64,000 bases of DNA from Tomocerus qinae (taxonomy: Eukaryota > Arthropoda > Collembola > Entomobryomorpha > Tomoceridae): positions 33,131,930-33,195,929 of the forward strand of contig CM034549.1 of assembly GCA_020055645.1 (NCBI GenBank), in the 5' to 3' direction. A program made the position numbers and the translations under genes. This document shows, piece by piece, positions 54,401 through 62,896 of the stretch. Within the stretch, counting starts at the first letter, position 1; each line of letters starts with the position of its first letter. Below the pieces are notes generated by a model. It made no database searches. It saw nothing but the letters and a program-made list of their open reading frames with translations, and was not told the DNA's origin.

Positions 54401-56236
54401 GAGTAAGATTAACAATGGTCTTAGATTTATTTAGTAATACTCTTTGGTGTTAATCAATGTATATTTATATTTTAGGTATCAAAAATATTAGAAGTCAGTG
54501 GAAATGTTGACAAAGCCAGTAAGGCCATATCCAGTGTTGTTCGAGAACTTTCTGACAAAGAAAATGGAGTTTTTGGACCGACGTTGAAAAGTTTTATTAC
54601 TTGTACAATTGCTGCAAAAATTCAAGATCCTCATGTAATCCTTTATTTTCACTTATTTTAGTGTCAAGGTCGATTTTCGCATCACTCCCAAGATCGTGCT
54701 AAAATATTGCTCGAATTTTATTAATTTGCAGAAAGTCATGCGGAATGTTCGCCAATTCATATCCGGGATGAAGAATTATCTCGTAGGCGTCAGTGGAGAA
54801 AGTACAGATTTGCGAACGGAAATCAAAAAACAAACAGAAATTCTTAGTGATTGTGAGTTTTTGAATATCGACGCAATTCTGGAAGAAGTTCTAGTTGATT
54901 TAGTAATTTCTCCATTGAATCTTCATATCCGTGGTCTGATTGAGGCTCATCACGCTAAGAATGAGGAGCCACTCAAATTGAACAAACTGGGATCCAATAG
55001 TCTGTTGTGGGGCGACAAAGATACAAAAGGCCATCAAGGACATTCTCTTAACCAACAAGACGTTCACAAGCAAGAAACTGTGGAGAAACTGAAGAAGATT
55101 TACGTTGGACTGGAGGACTCGGTGTCTCCTATAAAGAAACTTGACAAGTGGAACGAATTTGTGTGTCAGGTTGGTTACTCCCTTAAGAGATTCTATTTCT
55201 ATCCAATTTCTTCACTATGCAATTTTAATGTGCTATCTTCCTGCATCTGTTGCCAACTGAATGTTCTGACTGACCTAAATTGTTTTTGTAGGTGCAAGAT
55301 ATGGAGAATTACTCTTCTGAATCTTTCCTACCTCTTTTGGCTGAAATGCTCGGCACAGTTTGTACTGCAAATCTACCATCACATGTTGATTACATGATTG
55401 GTTTGCTCCCCCACTCCCTTGCAGAGCAAAACAATTATTCCTTGTCTCTCCTTCAATCTGCTGTATCTGCCCTCAGGGCCAAAAGTGACTGCAGGAAAGG
55501 CAGCTCAACTCTAACCTCTGTTCGTGTCATTGTTCCTGACGAAAGAAATGGAACACTCATAAGGTACAATTTCCCAGAGTTATTTATTAGCAACTCACAA
55601 CCACTTTTTTCAGTCACCTACCATTACTATCTTTTTTATGCCATTCGGCATATCCCGGTCAGTCAACTGTACTTTTCATTAGTTTAGTATATTATGCTCT
55701 TCGTGCTATCGCTTTTTTTACATTGCTGTAGTCTTTGCTATTCAGAACCTATACGGAAAAAGGTTCTGAAATTCTGTTGATTATTTACTAAAAAAGATGT
55801 TTGAAAATGCGAAAGATTATTTAAAAAGAGCAAGAGCTCAATAGTTTAAATATGTCGCACGATTATTCTGCTGTCAAATAAAAGTTAACAAATAACTGTT
55901 TGAAATATTTACAGAAAAATGGTTCCTGTCAGAGAAACGACAACAAACCGAGAAGTAGCGAAAATGGTAGCATCCAAGTTAGGGATTGCAAATACTGGCG
56001 ATTACATTCTGGTCAGAATAAAGAACGGAGAAGGTAAATTTATTTTTAAACTCAGGTGTGAATGAAACAGTGGACTTATTATATAATATTATTTCTATTT
56101 GTGATTGACTTTTGTCTTTTCAGAGAAACTGTGCCCTGAAGGAGAACTTGTGTCGCAGTTTGTTGAAGACAGCGCTACAGCATTGGCGTACAAAAGGATT
56201 GACGCAAAAATTGGATGGCCACAGAAGATCAGCTGA
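36287..56236 (+). CDS. spri: Sprint/RIN-family protein (SH2, Pro-rich, RH/VPS9, RA), 12 exons, 1,208 aa
   Basis: Joined exons: 36287-36472, 44570-44760, 46099-46190, 49124-49265, 50650-50929, 52599-53553, 53723-54402, 54476-54634, 54732-55169, 55292-55563, 55915-56033 and 56124-56236. All junctions are GT-AG and keep frame (3,627 nt). Order: Ser-rich head; SH2 (about residues 36-156) with the phosphotyrosine-binding Arg of FIVRSS at residue 72; SH3-ligand motif PPPVPPR (228-234); long low-complexity linker; RIN-homology helices (about 780-905); VPS9 (about 950-1100); Ras-association domain (about 1115-1200); stop after WPQKIS. Known family role: couples receptor tyrosine kinases and Ras to Rab5 activation and endocytosis, cytosolic or on endosomes. 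The start is taken at ATG 36287, with an acceptor four bases upstream. The frame is open back to that acceptor, so a longer N-terminus is possible. Oddity: VPS9 catalytic positions appear substituted. Confidence 0.9.
40440..40469. repeat. Perfect AT-rich hairpin, 12-bp arms
   Basis: The arms AGTAATTAATTA and TAATTAATTACT surround the 6-base spacer AAAGTG. The arms contain TAATTA homeodomain-type core words, so a protein-binding site is as possible as a chance AT palindrome. Confidence 0.6.
42958..43280. repeat. Left arm of the 43-kb foldback element
   Basis: Pairs with 43620-43934, ending inward at the word ATCAGAACAG. It carries the transposase start Met in + orientation (about 43164). Confidence 0.85.
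43120..43443 (+). pseudogene. Degenerate transposase (Tc1/mariner superfamily), N-terminal and core pieces
   Basis: The first piece (SISERIEIVKM...LRKVAEKF) resembles the paired-like DNA-binding head of this transposase group. It runs into a stop after SKTYQK (43322-43324). After that the same region reads LDAKGVDPYNIWFQQGGAPP and VRNWLD, then a stop at 43443. Most of the middle and all of the C-terminus are missing. Confidence 0.8.
43450..43605. repeat. GATC-palindrome array (20 GATC sites in 156 bp)
   Basis: About four 23-bp units of the type GATCATGATGATCATGATC plus AAGT, alternating ATG and ATA variants, are followed by inverse-oriented units (ATCACTT-type). The block is therefore tandemly repeated and also self-complementary. 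It forms the spacer of the foldback element. Confidence 0.9.
43620..43934. repeat. Right arm of the 43-kb foldback element
   Basis: Inverse copy of 42958-43280, beginning CTGTTCTGAT. Read on the minus strand it again encodes the transposase N-terminal helix-turn-helix region, with a few substitutions (ISEPIKIVKM instead of ISERIEIVKM). Confidence 0.85.
44570..44760 (+). CDS. spri: spri exon 2: SH2 core with FIVR motif
   Basis: Acceptor ACACGACAG, donor GTATGC. It encodes GRDVGNFIVRSS (phosphotyrosine-binding Arg), VEHYLLKAVDN and FETVHQLIAHYCGI, the central beta sheet and second helix of the SH2 domain. It starts in phase 0 and ends with two bases (AG) of a split Ser codon. Confidence 0.92.
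46099..46190 (+). CDS. spri: spri exon 3: C-terminal edge of SH2
   Basis: Acceptor CCATTACAG, donor GTACGC. It completes Ser and reads DEIPVCLRVPSAI then ATSRQQLRSLALLGQ, a segment strongly conserved after the SH2 domain of sprint/RIN proteins. The long introns on both sides (1.3 and 2.9 kb) show no recognised features. Confidence 0.9.
49124..49265 (+). CDS. spri: spri exon 4: Ser-rich linker
   Basis: The split codon gives Glu, so the junction reads LGQEFW, as expected for the family. The remainder is Ser-rich (THSSSGSGKELSSPSD and SSGLGSQSSSSQNS). It ends AGGAA followed by GTGAGT, with two bases of a Lys codon completed in the next exon. An alternative donor five bases earlier is possible but has a poor consensus. 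Confidence 0.8.
50650..50929 (+). CDS. spri: spri exon 5: proline-rich SH3-ligand region
   Basis: Acceptor TGTGTGTCCAG, donor GTAAGT. It encodes TTLELGTSGGGG, then PPPVPPRWSR, a class II SH3-binding motif (PxxPxR), then a basic patch GKKKKRN and the segment SIHYKDTEILDLFKG. It ends in phase 0. The exon is more GC-rich than the surrounding introns. Confidence 0.88.
52599..53553 (+). CDS. spri: spri exon 6: long low-complexity linker
   Basis: The exon opens KKTSYDDKASDYEDIW, a conserved Tyr-containing stretch of the family. It continues as a Ser/Asn/His/Gln-rich linker with the Tyr segment NSGVYSEPVDSIAFR, a seven-Asn run at residues 541-547 and a final Lys-rich tail. These tyrosines are plausible phosphorylation sites (inference). 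A GTAAGT word inside the exon at 53301-53306 resembles a donor, but using it would shift the frame with the next exon. Confidence 0.9.
53723..54402 (+). CDS. spri: spri exon 7: linker into RIN-homology region
   Basis: The 169-bp intron before it has a TTTGCGACAG acceptor. The exon reads AKPKKKSDMDKERREERE, a Ser/Asn-rich middle, then STPWDSSKWEHLLRLV and helical sequence to STDSRQR, the start of the RIN-homology domain that precedes VPS9. The donor GTAAGA ends it in phase 0. Confidence 0.9.
54476..54634 (+). CDS. spri: spri exon 8: RIN-homology helices
   Basis: The upstream intron is only 73 bp. It encodes VSKILEVSGNVDKASKAI, GVFGPTLKSFITC and ends KIQDPH, phase 0 at both ends, followed by GTAATC. 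It matches the family pattern in which this segment leads to VMRNVRQF. Confidence 0.85.
54732..55169 (+). CDS. spri: spri exon 9: RIN-homology end and VPS9 N-terminal half
   Basis: It starts KVMRNVRQFISGMKNYLV and continues FLNIDAILEEVLVDLVI, NLHIRGLIEAHHA, then after a variable loop VEKLKKIYVGLEDSVSPIK and WNEFVCQ. These correspond to the helical support of the VPS9 domain. Phase 0 at both ends (438 nt). Confidence 0.9.
55292..55563 (+). CDS. spri: spri exon 10: VPS9 catalytic half and start of RA
   Basis: It encodes YSSESFLPLLAEMLG, VDYMIGLLPHSL and NNYSLSLLQSAVSAL, the part of VPS9 that contacts Rab5. RIN and Rabex-5 proteins usually show ADDFLP and GYYLT/GYYFT at the two catalytic positions. 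Here they read SESFLP (residues 1050-1055) and NYSLS (1089-1093). It ends in the first RA strand, TSVRVIVPDE, two bases into an Arg codon. Confidence 0.88.
55915..56033 (+). CDS. spri: spri exon 11: Ras-association domain core
   Basis: It continues MVPVRETTTNREVAKMVASK then NTGDYILVRIKNGE, the ubiquitin-like RA fold that binds Ras-GTP. Acceptor ATATTTACAG; the donor GTAAAT leaves one base (G) of a Glu codon. Confidence 0.88.
56124..56236 (+). CDS. spri: spri exon 12: RA end and stop
   Basis: It encodes EKLCPEGELVSQF and ends KIGWPQKIS, then TGA at 56234-56236. The acceptor is TGTCTTTTCAG after a 90-bp intron. Confidence 0.88.
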
Positions 56237-57683
56237 AGGCTACCGTTTTGTCCCTTGGCTTCCTTCTTCTAATTAGCTACAAAGAAAGAAATTCCTGGAG
56301 TTCTTTGTTATGTTGGAGTGACGTTAATTAACGTTCCACAAGCGATGTGTCTGAATATAATATGAACTCTTCTGAGCATTCTTCTTCAACTGTCAACTAT
56401 GTATTTATGACTTAATGACTAATACCTACTTGTCTGTAAATGTACTTTAATTATCTACAAGCTGACTTAAATATTAATGAATCACTATCATTTTGTGAAA
56501 TAACCTAACTAATAGTTAACATTCATACATATTTATGTGCAAGAGCCCTGTGATAATAATCGATGATAGAATATTATAATTATGTCCGCATTAACATTAA
56601 GTAGTAGTACTATTTCTGATTCTTGAACAAGAATTAGTTAAAATTAGCTACACTACTCGAATATCTTTACTTAACTGTCCTAACCATCTTAAACAATACG
56701 ACATAAAGTATGTTCATTTTACCACGTTGACTTGTTATGTAAAAAGCCATAAACCAACATATTGTTGTTTTGTTTGTTCTATAATTATGTAAATATTTTG
56801 TGCTACCTCTCGATATTGTTATCATTTTTTAGCATTTCTGTATTTTTTAAACTTTGTATAAACTGATAGTCTATTGTGTTTGCCTACAATACGAACGATT
56901 CCGAATTGTTGGTTCATTTTGTAACACTGTTTCCTTAAATCATGCAGTTCTCTACAATAGAATCAATTTTCTTAGTTTCATTTTTAAAGGCCTTAGATTT
57001 TTTGTGTTCACATAAGTAAAGCGTAGGTACATAAAGTATGCCTTTTATTTTGTTTTTAAAAATGTCTACAAATAAGTAAAATTACAATTAAAGTCTAGCG
57101 ATAAGATTGTATGGCTATTTCATGAATATTAATGGCATAAATACATGTAAAGTATTATCAAAATGCGAATAGTACATCAGAAATTCTACACAGCAGTGTG
57201 TTAACAAATATTTATTCAATACTTATAGATCAATATTAATGTGCTCGAATATGTACCAGTGTCCTAGTCATTATTCGTTTTTGTTGGTTTAAAATTCATG
57301 ATAATACCCTAAGGGTAGAAATAACCTATCTTAATAATAAATACATATATTAGATAAACTTTTATTATTTTAATGATATCAAATATTGTACCATAAATTG
57401 AGTTCGCATAGCATAAGGAAAGTGCAAGTAATATAGTTAAAAAGAACTAGCAATCTAATATTTAGGAAAATAGATTCCCTTTTTGTTCGAGAATTTCATA
57501 TGCACGTGTAAAAATGATAGCTAAGATATACCTAAAGTAATATATCACATAATAATATGTATTCTGATTTTAATGAAATCAAGACTTTCAATAAAACCTA
57601 CGTATAATATCAAAACAAACACAAAATCTATTATTTTTGAAAAAATTCAAAGGATGATACGATAATAATGTTTTTGCGCTAAT
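56237..57683. other. spri 3' UTR and convergent intergenic DNA
   Basis: No coding sequence was seen. On the + strand AATAAA words occur at about 57336 and 57589. On the minus strand an AATAAA lies at 57361-57366. The sprint/RIN gene and the minus-strand membrane-protein gene converge here, and their transcripts may overlap, but the true polyadenylation sites cannot be fixed from sequence alone. Confidence 0.5.
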
Positions 57684-57854
57684 TCAATATTTTTCGCAAT
57701 TTGCGGAAGTAAATTGGGTACATATTTTGTCGTTAGTTGTTTCGCTATATTGTTCGTCTGCTTGAAGGCCTGCTCCGTCGACAAGGTTGTGGAGATTACA
57801 ATAATTGGTCCCAAAGTCCAGAAGAGCATAAAATATCCTTGATCTGGAGAAACC
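57684..57854 (-). CDS. Membrane-protein gene exon 5: conserved C-terminus
   Basis: After acceptor GATTCAAACAG it reads GFSRSRIFYALLDFGTNYCN, then LVDGAGL and CTQFTSANCEKY, ending in TGA (57684-57686). The Tyr-Cys-Asn-Leu block is the most recognisable part of the family. Confidence 0.88.
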   Translation of the reverse strand, partial: GFSRSRIFYALLDFGTNYCNLHNLVDGAGLQADEQYSETTNDKICTQFTSANCEKY

Positions 57855-59214
57855 CTGTTTGAATCAATTATAAAGTAATCTGTCATTTATACAAGTGGAC
57901 TTAAAACTGAATGATACACAAATAAACACTCACAAGGACATTGCATCCATTTGAGGCTGTGTTTGGAGTAAATTTAAATTCCAGATCATCAATGTAACGA
58001 GCTTTCGGGGTCGTATGGATTCCTTTGATAAAATTCCCTTCCACCGATTCTAACTGAAAGACCAAAAATCAATGTCTAACCTTCTCTTTAACCCGAACTT
58101 AAACTTTCACCGGTACTTTCACCAGATGAGAACGGTTTTTGTGGCGTGGGGAAAGTTAGGAAAGTATTAATACGCGTAAATCAGCCTCTATAATGCGGTT
58201 TGCTATTATCTAAACTTACTGTATACAAACATTTTTGTCCACTGCCACAAGTCTCGTTTGTTTTCCAAACGTCCATCTGGGTAGCGATTTTATCAGTAAC
58301 TGAAACACACTCCTCTTTAAATGTCCTGTATAAAATGGTAAAAATTGATGACATTTTGATAGTTAATAATAGCAAATACGTTTTTCCAGTTGACTATATC
58401 AGATATTGCTCATTAAATTAATTGATTTGGAATTAATTTACTCATAATTAATTTACTCACCACGTAATGCTGCAAGACGCATGTAGGGGATACTTGAATA
58501 ATGTTACAAAGCATATTATGGCAACAGAAATTGTTATGACAAGAAATCCCGAAGTAAATGCGCAGCATTTCATTTTGCAGCTCCATGGACAAGAATAACA
58601 ATGCTTGTCTTCCGTATTCTTCAGTTGAATTTCTTCAGCCTCTTGCATTTGTTCGTTTTCGGGCTGCATTTCATCGTCGGAGGGTGGAGGCGGTTGCTCC
58701 CTAACCAGACCTAAAAATGTTAACAATTAGAGAAAGAATTTTTTGGAAACGATGATTCGACGCTTGTAAAATACGCACGTTACATTTTTCGAAATTATGT
58801 TAAAAGGGAGGTTCTTCCCTATGATTCACAAATATAAATGAAGGAAAAATACAGTTCTGGAGAAATCATTCCACACACGTACAAATCATGTTTATAAAAC
58901 CCTTTTAAAAATAAGGCTTTCTTCAGGCGACTTTTGAGTGAAGGAAAATTTTTGCTGATTTCTATAAAGTTTTAGCCCAATTCGGTCTGATTGAGTCCAA
59001 TTTGTCTTACTTTTGAATATGCTAATTCTACTCATGGCTTGGTTGAATTATTTATAATTTGCATTATGTAAGTATAAGTTAGTACCCCGTTCATAGTGTA
59101 CAATACGATCAACAACATACATAACTAAAAGAATCTCCTAAAGAGCACGATTAATGGGTACTTAAATAAGTTGAAAAGTGTGTACTTACGGGAAACTTCC
59201 AGTGACATAACCAT
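57684..59214 (-). CDS. Conserved single-pass membrane protein, Cys-rich ectodomain, 5 exons, 223 aa
   Basis: Exons in transcript order: 59190-59214, 58461-58710, 58220-58325, 57934-58053, 57684-57854. All introns are GT-AG, frame is kept, and 672 nt include the stop. Residues 1-45 are acidic and Pro/Gln/Glu-rich and probably cytosolic. A Cys cluster (46-58, CYSCPWSCKMKCC) could be palmitoylated. One membrane helix spans about 59-80. The extracellular part has eight Cys (88, 98, 118, 124, 164, 186, 212, 220) and an N-glycosylation sequon at Asn115. There is no signal peptide, so a type II orientation is likely. The block FYALLDFGTNYCNLHNLV and the ending CTQFTSANCEKY resemble an uncharacterised metazoan family I recall but cannot name. 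Function unknown. Translation may start at Met1 or Met3. Confidence 0.85.
57934..58053 (-). CDS. Membrane-protein gene exon 4: central ectodomain
   Basis: Exactly 40 codons, phase 0 at both ends: LESVEGNFIKGIHTTPKARY, then DDLEFKFTP and NGCNVL. Acceptor GGTCTTTCAG, donor GTGAGT. Confidence 0.88.
58220..58325 (-). CDS. Membrane-protein gene exon 3: proximal ectodomain
   Basis: It completes Trp and reads TFKEECVSVTDKIATQMDVW, then KTNETCGSGQKCLYT with the glycosylation sequon NET and a Cys pair. Donor GTAAGT, phase 0. Confidence 0.88.
58461..58710 (-). CDS. Membrane-protein gene exon 2: acidic tail, Cys cluster, membrane helix
   Basis: Acceptor ACATTTTTAG, donor GTGAGT. It encodes REQPPPPSDDEMQPEN, the CYSCPWSCKMKCC cluster and the hydrophobic helix GFLVITISVAIICFVTLF. 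It ends two bases into a Trp codon. Confidence 0.88.
59190..59214 (-). CDS. Membrane-protein gene exon 1 (25 nt, start codon)
   Basis: It reads MVMSLEVS plus one base of an Arg codon, followed by a GTAAGT donor. The short exon is supported by exact frame joining to the next exon (Arg-Leu-Val-Arg-Glu). A possible acceptor (CAATTAG) lies a few bases before the ATG, so an upstream untranslated exon may exist. Confidence 0.75.
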
Positions 59215-60567
59215 TTTCTAATTGCTTTTATTTTAAAACTATCCGTCTGTTTTAGTCATGATGGTCTAGGCTAAAAAAAATAATTTAGGGATAAGTAAAA
59301 GAAGAGAGAATGTCGACACAATAAATACAGGATTTTGCAATCATGGATAAGGGGCCTACACCTAATGGCATTTATACATTTATACTTCTCTCTGTTAAGT
59401 TTTCAGATTTAAATCGTACTGGAGGCCAAGGATTTCAAAATTGTTAATGGCCCAGAAAAATGTACTTTTCCTTTGACTACATAGATAACAAAGACGATGT
59501 AGTTGCACAAGTTATTTTTACAAGAATAATTTACATCTATGTTGGGCAATTATCATATCTCTATTTAATTGGTGTATTTCGAGCTATGAGTACCTACTCG
59601 TTCTGTTACTGAATCATCAGAGGTCTCATCAAAATACTTTCAAATGAATTTTAGATCTATCTACTGTAGTGTTTGTTTACTTCCAAAACAAAAGCTACCT
59701 ATGTATGACAATAAAAACCCAGGAGAACAGAGATTAGAGCATAACTGTGTGAAATGTAAATGTGTGACATTACGATTGATTTTTAATACAGAAAAAATAA
59801 AAAATAATTCAATATTTGCTTTAGACCCTACTTCCAGTCTAAAAGTTTAGTAGATCGGTTTGACTTAAGTCACCGCGGTCTCAGTCTCAGTCTCAATATC
59901 CAAACCAGACCGTGTATAGCTTGTAAATATTATACCCTACTACGACTGATCTGCTTTCCTCATTGTTCATTGCGTGTCTTGTCTACGTATGTAAATACAT
60001 ACTGCAAAATAATAAATCTAACGTAATCTGTTCTGTATGTACTACTACTAAAGCAGTTTACTGTTTGTATATACTGCCTATTAGGTAGGTTAGATAGGAA
60101 GCAGAAAAGTTACTTAACAATTGTATGCAACGTTTCCAATTTATTCTTCAAAAATCATACACAAATAACAATCAAGTTTGACAATTAATAATTTAATTGA
60201 GGTACAAATATTATACAGAAAAGTAATAAACGAATTTTCATTACCTTTATTGATGTTTTTAAGACTATCCTACATGAATTTTTCGATTATGAAATTGAAA
60301 AATTATGTTGTCTTGCAAGAAGAGATTCAAAATAGTATTACGATACATTAAGACATAAAGGGTTCTTTCCATAGACATGGCCATAGAATATTTTGATAAA
60401 AAGGAAAATGTTCTACGCATTTACTTTTACTATGATATTGCACTAGCCTTGAAAGTGACATTATAAACATTTTTGTTCACTTTTAGACAGATATCGTACA
60501 GCAAAGAATTTTGTATGAACACATACAATAAACTTTGCAGGCTATTCTAAAAATGCTGTGCGAGTTA
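59215..60567. other. Intergenic DNA between two minus-strand genes
   Basis: It holds the promoter or 5' UTR of the membrane-protein gene and the 3' flank of the next gene. The 68-codon frame at 59644-59850 (+) has two CxxC pairs but no start context or splice support, and I do not call it a gene. An AATAAA on the minus strand at 60568-60573 could be the polyadenylation signal of the upstream 154-aa gene. Confidence 0.5.
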
Positions 60568-60614
60568 TTTATTCATTATATAATTTCAGAGTTAGTAGAA
60601 GTTACCTCCTTGAA

Positions 60615-61079
60615 TTACAATTTCCAACAATGTTTCTTCCAGACTACAGTATAGATACAAAAACAAAGCGTAGACATTCCCAAAACTGCGCTGCCCAGTT
60701 CTACCTGTCGCCAATTATCAATAATTCTATTTGCCTTATCCGAGTTCTCCTCCAGGGCTTCTATTTTCTTGCGAATAGGTCTTGAAAACTTTAAATTCCA
60801 CAAGATAATTGCTACATTCAGTGCTCCGCAGACACCAAACCTTAAGTCTTTTAGTTTTTCTAAGAGAAGGCAATTGATGCTGGCAGCGAGGGAAATGAAA
60901 ACAGTCGATTTTAATAAAAGAGATGATTTCTTCTGGTAGGTCTTCCATAAATCCAGAGAATTGGAAGAATTCTGCATTAGATTTGCAGATATTTGTTGTG
61001 CCGTGTAGTAGCCGGCGAGTGTTCCGCTTGAAAATAGCAAAGTCGCCTTTGAGAACTTTGTAGTCAGAAATAAGGCCAT
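60615..61079 (-). CDS. Small four-helix membrane protein (DUF1772-like), 154 aa
   Basis: A single uninterrupted coding exon. The start codon lies in a good context (GACAATGG) five bases after a splice acceptor (AATTTCAG, exon edge at 61084), so an untranslated 5' exon is likely. Four hydrophobic segments lie at about residues 9-28, 52-73, 80-96 and 128-148. The third helix is followed by a polar segment (NLKFSRPIRKKIEAL) and then NRIIDNWRQVELGSA before the last helix. This layout and the W-(x)n-E/R motif are reminiscent of DUF1772/anthrone-oxygenase-like membrane proteins, but I rate that only as likely. No enzymatic function in animals is implied. Positive charges before helix 1 and no signal peptide. 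Confidence 0.7.
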   Translation of the reverse strand: MALFLTTKFSKATLLFSSGTLAGYYTAQQISANLMQNSSNSLDLWKTYQKKSSLLLKSTVFISLAASINCLLLEKLKDLRFGVCGALNVAIILWNLKFSRPIRKKIEALEENSDKANRIIDNWRQVELGSAVLGMSTLCFCIYTVVWKKHCWKL

Positions 61080-62210
61080 TGTCCCTGAAATTGTAATTCC
61101 GTTTTATCAATAACATTCACAAAATATTTAAGATTGACAATGGAAATACCTCTTTATTGAAATGAAGATTGGTTCCTATACTCCGAGCTTTAAGTTGATG
61201 TAGTTTCATGGATTGAACTTGGCCACATGGTATCATCTGCACACAGTAGTAGGACATCTCACTACTCTGCTCAAACTTTAGGCTGTCTGTCTACTTCACA
61301 TAAAGATTCAACCTACTTAAAAGCTAGACAAACTACATGGAATATTTGTCTTGAATTTTTGGAGTATTTTCTATTCATTTTCCTGAACAAAATTGTTTTC
61401 GTCCTGGATAAAAGTGGACAAAATAAATTCGTCCGGACAATTTATACAACCAGTCGCAATTATTCACATTCGCTATTGCTTTTGGAATCGATCACTCTAA
61501 ATTAGAAATTACTTTTCCTAATATTATACGATAAACTTAATTTATCATTCAAACACATTTGGAAGACCATTCCTTAATTGATGTCTCCAAAATCAAGTTT
61601 TTCTGAAAGAAATTGAAAAAGCGGTAGACTATGCATAGCAAATAAATAAGTATAGTACAACTCTAACACGCCAGTAAGTAATGCAGTAAATGCAGATGTA
61701 AAATCGTTTTGTTCTTTAACAGGTCATATAAAGGACAAAAAATCATCCAATCAAACACGACTGCATAAAATGCCTTTATTAATTGCAAAAAACAACAAGA
61801 ATACGTTGTATGCAAAGTAAATACATAAATTGTTGGTACACAATGAATACAATAAGATAAATCTATGTACACTTTCAGAAATGAAATAAACGCATAATAT
61901 TAGTTTAGTATAGGTCATAGGTATATACCAAAAATACACCAACGCTTTTCATATTCCATTCACTACAACTACTTTCACCTTTCTTCGAAATAAAACATAA
62001 TAAAAATAAAACAGGTACTGCACTCATCTCGCTAATTAATTTCAAGAACATGGTACTAATCAAGGAATATAGAATATAATATTATAGAAAAGGAATGGCA
62101 GATTATTCGATTTATTGGGGGTTCGGAACAAGTGAAAATGTGTGGAAAATTTACATGACTACAGCCGATCCCTAATTCCCCCCACTTGGGGATCTCAATT
62201 TAAATACACA

Positions 62211-62235
62211 CTCGCCAATGACGTCAATTGGCGAG
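62211..62235. promoter_or_regulatory. Symmetrical CCAAT-CRE-ATTGG site
   Basis: The arms CTCGCCAAT and ATTGGCGAG flank the core so that a full cAMP-response/ATF site, TGACGTCA (62219-62226), sits between two oppositely oriented CCAAT boxes. The element lies about 1.1 kb upstream of the 154-aa minus-strand gene. Regulatory function is inferred from motif resemblance to NF-Y and CREB/ATF sites. Confidence 0.5.
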
Positions 62236-62870
62236 CTTTCCCACCCACTTTTCATTTTTTAATTTTTCCATGGGGATCTGCCACCGGTTGGTACTAATAA
62301 TTAACCTTCAAGATTTATTATTAATGTTACCATATGTTACCTATTTATTCGCCAGTTTTTATCGATTGTGTATGCTGCCAGTTTTAGTATTGGTATCATT
62401 CAGTTCGGCAAAACAATTTAGCCCTCTTCAGATACACCCTGCTAAACCATTGTAGAAAATCTCAAAATTGTGTGATCCAGCACCAGCCTTCCAAATCCAT
62501 TTTACAATCTTTTAACTTAACATCTTCGGTAATGCAATTACATTAGCATGCATCGCTTCTCCAGCTTCCAGTGCAGGAAAACACTCACTATTGTATTCAT
62601 AGTTATTCCAGCGTTTAGCTAGCGAATGAGAATCTTGGAAATTCTAACGGGACATTTACGGAACCCAAAACCCAATAGAGTGGCCCAGGGTAAGCTGAAC
62701 TGATAACAATGACTGAGGCAATTGTGCATCGTTTACTTCCATTTTACACAAATTTTACGTAGCGTAATAGTAAGCAATATAATCTAGTTTTACAAGCATC
62801 ATCATAATATTATTTTAGTCACAAAAGGTTCATATTTACAAGCAGCAACTCGCGGCAGGGCGATTGAATG

Positions 62871-62896
62871 GTAATACATGTGTTAACATGTATTAC
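62871..62896. repeat. Inverted repeat, 10-bp arms
   Basis: GTAATACATG and CATGTATTAC are perfect inverse arms around TGTTAA. No associated gene or terminator context was seen. Confidence 0.55.
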
